Shown piece after piece: positions 1 through 5,780 of a DNA stretch of 10,870 bases. The position numbers were made by a program, and so were the translations under genes. Source of the DNA: DATAWZ01 sp036266975. Lineage in GTDB: Bacteria > Actinomycetota > Thermoleophilia > Solirubrobacterales > Solirubrobacteraceae. The notes below the pieces were generated by a model. That model was not told where the DNA came from. It searched no databases and was given only the letters and a program-made list of their open reading frames with translations. The stretch lies in the NCBI GenBank assembly GCA_036266975.1, contig DATAWZ010000211.1:1-10870 (forward strand). Direction: 5' to 3'. Every line of letters starts with the position of its first letter. Position 1 is the first letter of the stretch.

Positions 1-678
1 CTTCAGCAGGAAGTTGATTAGATCCAGGGGCGAGATGAACGCTCTGAACGTGTCTACGAATGCGGCGGGGGTGATGACCTGCGAGGGGAAGGCGATCGGA
101 GTCGCGAGGTAGGTCGCCACCCATGCAGTGACGAGCGTGATGAAGCCCAGGATCGGCCCGAGGAGAAGCAGCGCCATGACACGCGGAACGACCAGCGTCC
201 GCAGTTCGTCGACCCCGAGAACGCTGAGGGCGTCGAGTTCTTCGCGGATCTTTCGTGCGCCGAGATCGGCGGTTATTGCGCTGCCCGCGACGCCGGCCAG
301 GATCATGAGCGACACCCACACGGCCGGCTCGCGGGTGAAGCCGAGGTTAATGCCACCGCCCAAACGATCGGCGGTGCCAAGCAGCCGAACGATGCCCCCC
401 AGGAAGACGCAGGCCAATCCGATGCCGAATGCGGTCATGGCGAGCACGGCGGGCAAGACGCAGCGCCGGATCGCCAGGGCGGTCTCGTCGATGCACTCCC
501 CCCACCAGGAGAAGGGGGGGGTGAAGACCGCCAGCAGCACTCGTACCGCCAGCCGCCCCATCTCGCCGGCAGCCTGTAGCCGCGGATACCCGGGTACATC
601 TGACAGCCAGGAGTCCCACGCGGACGTCCCGGATGGCGGGCCCGGCGTCCGCGGCTCCTGGGCGACCTTTACCGCCAT
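1..678 (-). CDS. mlaE: MlaE/YrbE-family ABC transporter permease (3' part cut by window edge)
   Basis: Inner-membrane permease of an Mla/Mce-type lipid importer, expected to pair with the ATPase encoded just upstream. The frame is open for 226 codons from an ATG at 678 to the window edge, so most of a roughly 250-280 residue family member is present. Residues about 1-45 are a soluble lead. Hydrophobic stretches lie at about 73-98, 118-136 and 163-190. The family signature lies at residues 132-166: a Gly-Ser-Ala-rich turn, then the EELDAL core, the VLGVDELR stretch and VVPR. This is the coupling segment of MlaE proteins. The ATG shares one base with the mlaF TGA stop, so translation is probably coupled. 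The coding strand has a run of eight C at codons 53-55, and the frame is intact across it. The family call is strong; the transported lipid is unknown. In actinobacteria a second YrbE and Mce genes usually follow, and these would lie outside the window. Confidence 0.9.
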   Translation of the reverse strand, partial: MAVKVAQEPRTPGPPSGTSAWDSWLSDVPGYPRLQAAGEMGRLAVRVLLAVFTPPFSWWGECIDETALAIRRCVLPAVLAMTAFGIGLACVFLGGIVRLLGTADRLGGGINLGFTREPAVWVSLMILAGVAGSAITADLGARKIREELDALSVLGVDELRTLVVPRVMALLLLGPILGFITLVTAWVATYLATPIAFPSQVITPAAFVDTFRAFISPLDLINFLLK

Positions 679-1508
679 CAGTCCATCCCCAATGGTCCGA
701 CGGTCTCGCCGGCAAGGAACTGGGCGACAAACGGGTCCGTGGACCTCCACATCGCCTGGGCCGACCCTGACGCGACGACCTTCCCCTGCCAGAGCAGCAC
801 GACGTAGTCGCTGACCTCCTTGGCCAGGATCACGTTGTGGGTGATCACCAGCATCGTGCCGCCGAGTTCGGCGTGCCGTTTGACCAGCAACCGCCCCAGC
901 AGCGAGGTGCGCACCGGATCGAGTCCCGAGTCAGGCTCGTCCGCCAGCACAATGCCCGGATCGAGCACCAAGCCGCGGGCGAGGCCTGCTCGCTTGCGCA
1001 TCCCGCCCGAAAGCTCGTTCGGGTAGCGGCCGGCGGCGTCCGCGAGGCCCACCTTCTCCAGATGCTCGGTGACGATCGCACGCACCTCACGGTCGTTGTA
1101 GTCGGTGTGCTGGCGCAGCGGAAACGCGACGTTGTCGTACACCGTCATCGAACTGAAGAGCGCACCATCCTGGAACATCACGCCAATGCTGCGACGCATC
1201 GCGATCACCTCCGAGCGACTCATCGCCCCCAGCGATCGCCCGCGCACCAGCACGTCTCCCGAGTCGGGCTTCAGCAATCCGAGGACGTGCTTGATCAGGA
1301 CGCTCTTCCCGGTGCCCGACGGGCCCATGATCGCGGCGATCGTACCCTCGGGGATCCGCAGATCGACGCCGCTGAGCACGCGATGGGAGCCAAACGCCTT
1401 CCGCAAGCCTCGCGTCTCGATGGCCAGACCGTTCCCGTCGGCGCCAGAGACGTCGCTGTCTGGGAGCAGGTCGGGAGAGGCGACGTGGCGTGAGACCTCA
1501 GTAAGCAC
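678..1508 (-). CDS. mlaF: MlaF-type ABC transporter ATP-binding protein
   Basis: Cytoplasmic ATPase that would power the MlaE permease for lipid transport between membrane and envelope; 276 residues, normal for the family. Visible motifs are Walker A GPSGTGKS at 62-69, the Q-loop Gln at 113, the ABC signature ELSGGM at 165-170 followed by RKR, Walker B with the catalytic Glu in LADEPDSGLDP at 188-198, and the switch His at 224. The RKRAGLARG stretch after the signature and the DEPDSGLDP form of Walker B are typical of the MlaF/Ttg2A subgroup. The start is a GTG at 1508 with AGGGG about 7 nt upstream. The stop overlaps the mlaE start. A small ORF ends 11 nt inside the 5' end of this gene. In this subfamily the substrate is phospholipid (Mla) or steroid/lipid (Mce); the sequence does not decide between them. 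Confidence 0.93.
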   Translation of the reverse strand: MLTEVSRHVASPDLLPDSDVSGADGNGLAIETRGLRKAFGSHRVLSGVDLRIPEGTIAAIMGPSGTGKSVLIKHVLGLLKPDSGDVLVRGRSLGAMSRSEVIAMRRSIGVMFQDGALFSSMTVYDNVAFPLRQHTDYNDREVRAIVTEHLEKVGLADAAGRYPNELSGGMRKRAGLARGLVLDPGIVLADEPDSGLDPVRTSLLGRLLVKRHAELGGTMLVITHNVILAKEVSDYVVLLWQGKVVASGSAQAMWRSTDPFVAQFLAGETVGPLGMD

Positions 1509-1653
1509 GAGCTCGCCCCTTCCTCGTCAATTCGGCGAAACACAGGAGGGCGCCCTGCTCGGCGGCGGCCGCTTCCGTCCGTCCGAACGGACAAGGCTCG
1601 CAACACGATCCGGCGATCACACCGTCCGGAAGCTCCACCATTGCTGGCGCCAC
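1498..1653 (-). CDS. Small Cys-containing ORF translationally coupled to mlaF, unknown function
   Basis: I do not recognise this protein. The frame encodes 51 residues from a GTG at 1653, or 57 from an ATG at 1671. GTG is preferred because GGAGG at 1662-1666 stands exactly 8 nt before it, while the ATG has no Shine-Dalgarno sequence. Three cysteines cluster in GSCCEPCPFG (residues 15-24 from the GTG), with a fourth Cys at residue 38 and a basic tail KGRARAY. The C-C-x-x-C pattern could bind metal or form disulfides. There is no signal peptide or membrane segment. The stop (1498-1500) lies inside the mlaF start region, an 11-nt overlap typical of coupled translation. G or C ends most codons, as in neighbouring genes. 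It could be a leader peptide, a small accessory subunit, or chance. No homologue was checked. Confidence 0.5.
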   Translation of the reverse strand: MAPAMVELPDGVIAGSCCEPCPFGRTEAAAAEQGALLCFAELTRKGRARAY

Positions 1654-1889
1654 GCGTACCACCTCCCCCATCAGTCAGACGTTTCGCGTAGTGAACTGAG
1701 GGGCCCGTAAATTTTCCGTAGTCACAGTCACTTTTCGGCGGCATCCCGGCTTACGCGCCGCGACGCCGGCTGCTCGCGTTGCTCTCACCAGCCATCACGT
1801 CGCCCCAGTCTTTGATGGATATCTCCGAGACTCGGGTTCGAGCAGCTCCTTCGTAACCGTTGCGCGCGACGTCGGTGACTTCTCCGGAT
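1654..1889. other. Non-coding interval between the small ORF/mla genes and the structured RNA region
   Basis: No convincing gene is seen on either strand; reading frames here are short, carry mixed third positions and match nothing I know. On the minus strand an unusually AT-rich patch (about 1709-1720) is followed by the tandem hexamer GTGACTGTGACT in the same neighbourhood (about 1724-1735 on that strand). It could belong to the promoter of the mla genes, but I cannot fit a good -35/-10 pair. No domain V of a group II intron and no IscB/IsrB or transposase motif was found. Confidence 0.4.
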
Positions 1890-2320
1890 CGGCAACGATG
1901 TCGCCGACCTACAGCAACGAGCCACTCGGTCCGGCCGTTACCGAAGACGACCGCGATGTTGCTTTCGCTCGCTCCCAGTAGGCCTCGCCTCTCGCGGGGA
2001 AGGGCGCTCCCGCTGGCTTGTCGCGTCCGCTTCGCGCGCGTCCGGCCAGGCCGTGCTCCTCTCCCGACGGTCTCGGCGCGTAGAGCGCCATCCGCCGTAA
2101 ACCGCCCGTAGCCGCGGGAGCCAGCCGAACCGGTGCGTCCCGAGAGCGCTCGGCCTTGAAACCCCGACGTCGTGCGCGTTCCGCAGACCCCCTGGTCTGT
2201 CCTTGGTCGTCTACGGCCGGTTTACGACGGCCTCGCGAGAGCAGCTACCCGCTCTCCCGGTACGCCACAGGCCTTCCAATCCCATGGATGATGCGGACGC
2301 GCACAGTCACCGCGAACCCT
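1890..2320 (-). ncRNA. Candidate large structured RNA (HEARO/OMEGA-like or group II intron fragment)
   Basis: This stretch has no credible protein gene but a dense series of short helices. Pairings in window coordinates are 2269-2273 with 2229-2233, enclosing 2251-2256 with 2237-2242 (loop 8); 2224-2228 with 2206-2210; 2194-2199 with 2184-2189 (loop 4); 2149-2153 with 2140-2144 (loop 4); 2085-2089 with 2075-2079 (loop 5); and 1958-1963 with 1913-1918, enclosing 1947-1952/1933-1938 (with a UUCG loop) and 1925-1927/1919-1921, a three-way junction. A last hairpin is 1900-1905/1891-1896. Two helices pair fully only on the minus strand, through G-U pairs, which sets the strand. From memory, the order of short motifs (CCTGTGGCG, then AAGGACA, then GTCGGGGTTTC, then AGGCCGA) resembles HEARO/OMEGA RNAs that guide IscB/IsrB nucleases. 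No such nuclease gene follows. A group II intron fragment is the main alternative. Ends are approximate. Confidence 0.5.
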
Positions 2321-2398
2321 GGGGCATCGCGGCGCATGGCGTCCGGCGTCGTAGCCGCCTACCGAGGGCTGCTCGCTCGATGGGTCACGCGGCGGGGG

Positions 2399-3292
2399 TC
2401 ACGGGGTGCCGATGAAGCCCTTGATCCTGGCGTTGATCAACCTCGGGTCCTCGAGGTGCATGAAGTGTCCGACCGTCGGCAGGATCTCGTGTTCGTTGGG
2501 CCGGGGCAGGCGCGCAAGTGACTCGCGTGCCAGATCGGCCAGAAGGCAGCCGTCGCGCTCGCCGTGCAGCCACATCCAGCGGCCGGGCAGTGGTCGCGTC
2601 CAGCGGCGCTGGTGGCGGTAGTAGCGGGGGCGGAAGTACAGCGGGTTCAGCAGCGCACGGTAGTAGCGCAGTACGGCCGTGCGGCGCTTGGGCTCGTTGA
2701 TCGCCGCCCAGACGTACTGAAGATCCTCGGTCGCGTCGTAACCCGGCGACCAGTCCGCCCACAGCCGCGGGATGACCTCGTCGAGCCGGCGCTCGGAGAA
2801 TCCGGGCACGTTCTGGAGGAACACGTACCAGCTCGCGTTGACCTGGCGCCGCAGGAGCGGCAGGTGACGTGGGATCCAGCCGGACCACAGCAGCGGTCCG
2901 ATCGGCGGCACGGCCATCGTCACGACCGACGACCAAAGCTCCGGGCGCGTGGCGGCCGCCGCTGAGGCGCCGATGGCGCCCCAGTCGTGGCCGATCAGGA
3001 CCGTCGCACGGCCGGGGTTCAGTCGCTCCGCAAGGCCGATTGCATCGGCCCCGAGCGCCCCAACCTGATACCCGCCATCGGGCGCGTACCCGGACGGGGC
3101 ATAACCGCGCATGAACGGCGCGACCGCGCGGTAGCCGAACGCCGCCAGCTCGGGGCCGAGGTGTCGCCAGGTCCATGCGGTGTCGGGGTAGCCGTGGAGC
3201 AGCAACGCGAGCGGCGCGTCCTGCTCACCCCAACTCAGCGCAGCCAAGTTGAGATCAGCCAATCCGATGGTGATCTGTCGCGCCTCAGTCAT
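2399..3292 (-). CDS. Alpha/beta hydrolase, epoxide hydrolase-like
   Basis: Soluble alpha/beta-hydrolase-fold enzyme with 297 residues from the chosen ATG; a GTG four codons upstream (3304) is the other option. Counted from that GTG, the oxyanion-hole motif HGYP is at 37-40 with the typical DTAWTWRHL following, and the nucleophile elbow GHDWGA puts Asp107 as nucleophile. The acid Asp251 is in HGERDG and His280 in GHFMHLEDP. An Asp nucleophile in the DWG context means epoxide hydrolase or haloalkane dehalogenase type rather than a serine esterase. The cap region (about 135-235) is rich in Tyr and Trp, which fits an epoxide hydrolase, where cap tyrosines hold the epoxide oxygen. The ATG at 3292 is favoured because GGTGG lies 5 nt upstream. 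The gene stands alone on the minus strand, downstream of a mostly empty region. The fold and triad are secure; the substrate is not known. Confidence 0.88.
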   Translation of the reverse strand: MTEARQITIGLADLNLAALSWGEQDAPLALLLHGYPDTAWTWRHLGPELAAFGYRAVAPFMRGYAPSGYAPDGGYQVGALGADAIGLAERLNPGRATVLIGHDWGAIGASAAAATRPELWSSVVTMAVPPIGPLLWSGWIPRHLPLLRRQVNASWYVFLQNVPGFSERRLDEVIPRLWADWSPGYDATEDLQYVWAAINEPKRRTAVLRYYRALLNPLYFRPRYYRHQRRWTRPLPGRWMWLHGERDGCLLADLARESLARLPRPNEHEILPTVGHFMHLEDPRLINARIKGFIGTP

Positions 3293-3298
3293 CCGCGC

Positions 3299-3314
3299 CA
3301 CCACACACGTGGTG
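3299..3314 (-). promoter_or_regulatory. Inverted repeat covering the hydrolase ribosome binding site
   Basis: CACCAC and GTGGTG flank a 4-nt spacer in the leader of the hydrolase gene. On the minus strand the 3' arm overlaps the likely Shine-Dalgarno GGTGG (3298-3302). The structure could hide the ribosome site or serve as a protein operator; six base pairs is modest and may be chance. Confidence 0.25.
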
Positions 3315-3629
3315 CATCCCAGGATCGAAGGGTTCAGCTGCCCGGCCGAGAACCATCTCGGCCGCGCTGACGCCGCAGGATAGACCGCCAGTCAAGCGCG
3401 GGCCGGCGGGAGCGTACAGGCAGGGTCCGGCTGTCTCGGTCACGGCCCGATGAGCTCCGCGCGTGGTCGAAGTCAGCCGTTCTGCGTCGTGGCAAGAGGC
3501 CGTCGAGCGACCCACGAGCTCCACCCGGCAGAGGCCGGCGGCTCGTCGCCCACCGCGGCGACGACCAGGCTCCGCACCCGGCCCCAGCCCCGCCCAGAAC
3601 CCTCCAGCTCCTTCCCGCCAGCGAAGAGA
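3315..3629. other. Intergenic region without recognisable gene
   Basis: This stretch lies between the hydrolase leader and the tRNA hairpin. Open frames run through it on both strands, but they read as low-complexity Arg/Pro/Ala sequence expected by chance at this GC content. The minus-strand frame through it starts inside the tRNA gene. I see no tRNA, no transposase motif and no clear promoter. The hydrolase promoter must lie in the left part, but I cannot place it. Confidence 0.45.
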
Positions 3630-3645
3630 CCCCGCCGTAGCGGGG
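3630..3645 (-). terminator. Hairpin downstream of tRNA-Pro, probable terminator
   Basis: A 6-bp perfect GC stem (CCCCGC with GCGGGG) closes a 4-nt loop 11 nt beyond the tRNA 3' end. On the minus strand it is followed by a pyrimidine-rich TCTCTT stretch rather than a true T run. It would end or process the tRNA transcript. Confidence 0.5.
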
Positions 3646-3656
3646 GCTTCTTGCAA

Positions 3657-3730
3657 TCGGGGCGCCCGGATTCGAACCGGGGACCTCACCGACCCGAACG
3701 GTGCGCGCTACCAGGCTGCGCCACGCCCCG
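3657..3730 (-). tRNA. tRNA-Pro(CGG)
   Basis: A complete cloverleaf of 74 nt. The acceptor stem is CGGGGCG pairing with CGCCCCG, with C1-G72 as in bacterial tRNA-Pro and discriminator A. The D stem is GCGC/GCGC with loop AGCCTGGTA. The anticodon stem is CACCG/CGGTG with loop TTCGGGT, giving anticodon CGG at 3694-3696, which reads CCG proline codons. The T stem is CCCGG/CCGGG with TTCGAAT. CCA is not encoded. It starts 26 nt after the sigma-factor gene on the same strand and could be cotranscribed or have its own promoter in the end of that gene. Confidence 0.97.
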
Positions 3731-3756
3731 AGTGCGTGCCCATCGTAGCGGCGTCG

Positions 3757-5289
3757 TCAGCCGTGGAGGGCCCAGACCACCCTGCTCGCGGCGCCCGCCG
3801 CCCCGGAACCCGGCGCAGGAGCGCTCGTCGAAGGCGCAGCGGGGGGTGGGGAAAGGGTCGAGTGCGCAGCGATTGCCTGCGCCGTTTGTGGCAGCGCGGT
3901 CGTCACCGCGCGGGCGGCGGCGCCGACGCTCTCGAGCAGATCGGCCGACGCACCGGTCGTGGGCGGCTGGCGCATGGCCGCGGTGAGCGAGCCGGCCAGC
4001 GCGATCACGCCGGCCACCGCAGCCGGGTGCGCGCCGCTCGCGGCCGGCGCGGGTCGCGCCGAGGCGGCCGACGGACGGGGAGCCGAGCTCACCGGGACCG
4101 GGCGCGGCGCGACCGGCCGGTTCGCCTGCGGACGCAGCAGCACCCTGCGCCGCGGCGGCGCGACGGCGACTCGCCTCGATTGCCGCCCTCGCGCTGGCGC
4201 CGCAGCCCGGGCGGCGATCGGCGCAGCGGGGTGCCGCGCGGCGAGGACCGGCGGGGCGTGCCGGACGACCGCCGTGGCCCGATGGCGCACGGCCGCCGGG
4301 GCGTGCGCGGGGCGCGCGGCGTGCCGGTGGTGCGGGGTGAGCAGGCCGCCGCCGAGCGCGAGCGCGACCGCCGCGGCGACGCCGGCGAGCGCGCGGCCGG
4401 ACCCCGAGATCGCCGTCGGGTCCAGGGCGGGCATGGTGCGCACGATCAGCCCGGGCAGCGGCGCCAGCGCGGCCGCCGCGCGTCCGAGCGGGGTGCCGTC
4501 GAGCAGGCGGGGGTTGATGCCGGCCTGGCGGGCGCGCAGGCGGCAGGGCTCGCAGTGCCCGACGTGGCGCGCGAGCGCGAGCCGGTCGCGCGGGCCGAGC
4601 GAGCGCGCACTCGCCGCGCGCGCGATCAGGCTCTCGATGCGCAGGCATCGGTCGCCGCTGGCGAGCGCGTCGTACTCGGCCCGTAGGCGCCGGCGGGCTC
4701 GGAACAGGCCCGTCTCGACCGCCGGGCGCGAGAGGCCGGTGCGCGCGCTGATCTCGCTGTAGGAGCGGCCCTCGAGCTCGCGCAGGACGAGCAGCCGCAG
4801 GTGCACGCTCGAGAGGCCGTCGAGGGCGTGGCGGACGTCGGCGAAGCGCTGCTGCCCCTGCAGGTGCTCCTCGGCGGGCGGAGCCTGGTGCAGGGCGTCC
4901 AGGGCGGCGAGCACGTCGTCGTCGAGGCCGACCTCGGTGCGGCGCGCGGCGCGCCGGTGCTGGTCGATGCACCGGTTGCGCGCGATCTCGTACAGCCACG
5001 GCTCCAGCCGGACCTCCTCATCGCCGGCGCGCAGCCCGCGCAGGGCACTGATGAACAGCTCCTGCACGAGGTCCTCGGCCCGCGCGTGATCGCGAACCCG
5101 CCCGAGGACGTAAGCGTACAGGCGGCCCTGGTGGCGATGGTAGATCGCCTCGAACGCGCGATCGTCCCCGGCACGGACGGCGGCGACCAGCTCCGCGTCC
5201 CGGCGCCACGGACGTGCGTAGACCCTCAGCGTGCTTGCTGCGGACACCACGGAACGAACCCATCGCTCGACAACATCCTTGTCGACCAA
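3757..5289 (-). CDS. ECF sigma factor fused to zinc-finger anti-sigma and membrane segment
   Basis: A 510-residue protein joining an RNA polymerase sigma factor to its probable control module. Sigma region 2 spans about 35-110 (AFEAIYHRH at 45-53, AEDLVQELF at 71-79, WLYEIARNRCIDQHRR at 98-113). Region 4 spans about 150-205 (LRELEGRSYSEISARTGLS, then the recognition helix). Next is H-x3-C-x2-C (His242, Cys246, Cys249), the zinc anti-sigma pattern. A hydrophobic segment at about 298-317 is a likely membrane helix. It is followed by nearly 190 residues rich in Ala, Pro, Arg and His, with a second weakly hydrophobic stretch at about 424-438. Ordinary ECF factors are about 180-200 residues, so most of this protein is extension. 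The start is a TTG with GAGG 5 nt upstream; in-frame GTG codons 13 and 14 codons later are alternatives. The architecture recalls C-terminally extended actinobacterial ECF groups such as ECF53 (from memory). Its signal and targets are unknown. Confidence 0.88.
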   Translation of the reverse strand: MVDKDVVERWVRSVVSAASTLRVYARPWRRDAELVAAVRAGDDRAFEAIYHRHQGRLYAYVLGRVRDHARAEDLVQELFISALRGLRAGDEEVRLEPWLYEIARNRCIDQHRRAARRTEVGLDDDVLAALDALHQAPPAEEHLQGQQRFADVRHALDGLSSVHLRLLVLRELEGRSYSEISARTGLSRPAVETGLFRARRRLRAEYDALASGDRCLRIESLIARAASARSLGPRDRLALARHVGHCEPCRLRARQAGINPRLLDGTPLGRAAAALAPLPGLIVRTMPALDPTAISGSGRALAGVAAAVALALGGGLLTPHHRHAARPAHAPAAVRHRATAVVRHAPPVLAARHPAAPIAARAAAPARGRQSRRVAVAPPRRRVLLRPQANRPVAPRPVPVSSAPRPSAASARPAPAASGAHPAAVAGVIALAGSLTAAMRQPPTTGASADLLESVGAAARAVTTALPQTAQAIAAHSTLSPPPAAPSTSAPAPGSGAAGAASRVVWALHG

Positions 5290-5335
5290 GGCTACCTCAC
5301 GATGTGTCCACCGGGCGCCGGTCGCGCCCGCGCGC

Positions 5336-5341
5336 TAGCGT
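5336..5341 (+). promoter_or_regulatory. Possible -10 element before the 129-aa gene
   Basis: TAGCGT, identical to the -10 hexamer proposed at 7524-7529, ends 10 nt before the GTG at 5352. No -35 sequence is visible at the right distance and no Shine-Dalgarno sequence precedes the gene, so a leaderless or near-leaderless transcript is possible. Weak on its own. Confidence 0.25.
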
Positions 5342-5351
5342 GTGCGATCTA

Positions 5352-5741
5352 GTGAGCGACGCCGTTCCCGGTCTTGAAGTCGACCAGCTCGCGGCCTCGC
5401 TGCGCGCCGATTTGACCGATCTGCACGCGTTCGCCGAAGCGCTGGCGACCAAGCTTGAGATCGTCCTCCCGGGACGGGCCCGCATCGACCGCCGGCGCAG
5501 CGGGCTGCGCGGGCCCAAGCAGGTGCAGCGGATCCTGCTCGCCCTCGACAACGAGCAGCTCGAGCTCGTCGTCGACTCGGGCAGCGTGCGCGGCACCCGC
5601 GCCCGCATGTCGGGCGGGATCGCGCTCAAGCGCGAGGCGCTCGACCTCGACCAGTGGGTGCTCGCGCTGAGCGAGATCCTCACCACCGAGGCGAACCGCA
5701 GCGAGCGGGCGCGCGCCGCGCTCGCCGGGCTGCTCATGTGA
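5352..5741 (+). CDS. Conserved-looking protein of unknown function, 129 aa
   Basis: I do not recognise this family. The chosen GTG at 5352 gives a 129-residue soluble protein without signal peptide or membrane helix. An in-frame GTG at 5340 is another start. Neither has a ribosome binding site. The N-terminal third looks helical and acidic (residues about 8-35). A basic stretch around RARIDRRRSG is followed by a strand-like segment around EQLELVVDSG, and the C-terminal third (LDLDQWVLALSEILTTEANR) looks amphipathic helical. It shows strong G/C third-position bias, so it is very likely coding. It is divergent from the sigma/anti-sigma gene and lies 39 nt before the tandem YbjQ-domain gene on the same strand, so the two probably act together or share a transcript. 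Confidence 0.75.
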   Translation: MSDAVPGLEVDQLAASLRADLTDLHAFAEALATKLEIVLPGRARIDRRRSGLRGPKQVQRILLALDNEQLELVVDSGSVRGTRARMSGGIALKREALDLDQWVLALSEILTTEANRSERARAALAGLLM

Positions 5742-5780
5742 CCCAGACGTGACCTACACACCAACCGGGAGGGACTGAAG

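Noticed and set aside
1295..1744. Minus-strand frame running through the mlaF 5' end
   Set aside because: It overlaps the Walker A part of mlaF in another frame and shows no motif; the smaller frame with a proper ribosome site was kept instead.
1510..1890. IscB/IsrB nuclease, reverse transcriptase or group II intron domain V next to the structured RNA
   Set aside because: No RuvC, HNH, YADD or domain V AGC/GUUC pattern was found in any frame or strand.
1860..2521. Plus-strand frames across the structured region
   Set aside because: Basic, Pro/Ser-rich readings without motifs; the hairpin content and minus-strand G-U pairs fit an RNA better.
3300..3730. Integrative-element attachment site at the 3' end of tRNA-Pro
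   Set aside because: No second copy of the tRNA 3' end, no integrase and no sharp change in base use were seen in the window.
3463..4762. Long plus-strand open frames opposite the sigma-factor gene
   Set aside because: They are Arg/Ala/Gly low-complexity readings of the high-GC antisense strand, while the minus strand carries clear sigma-2, sigma-4 and zinc motifs.
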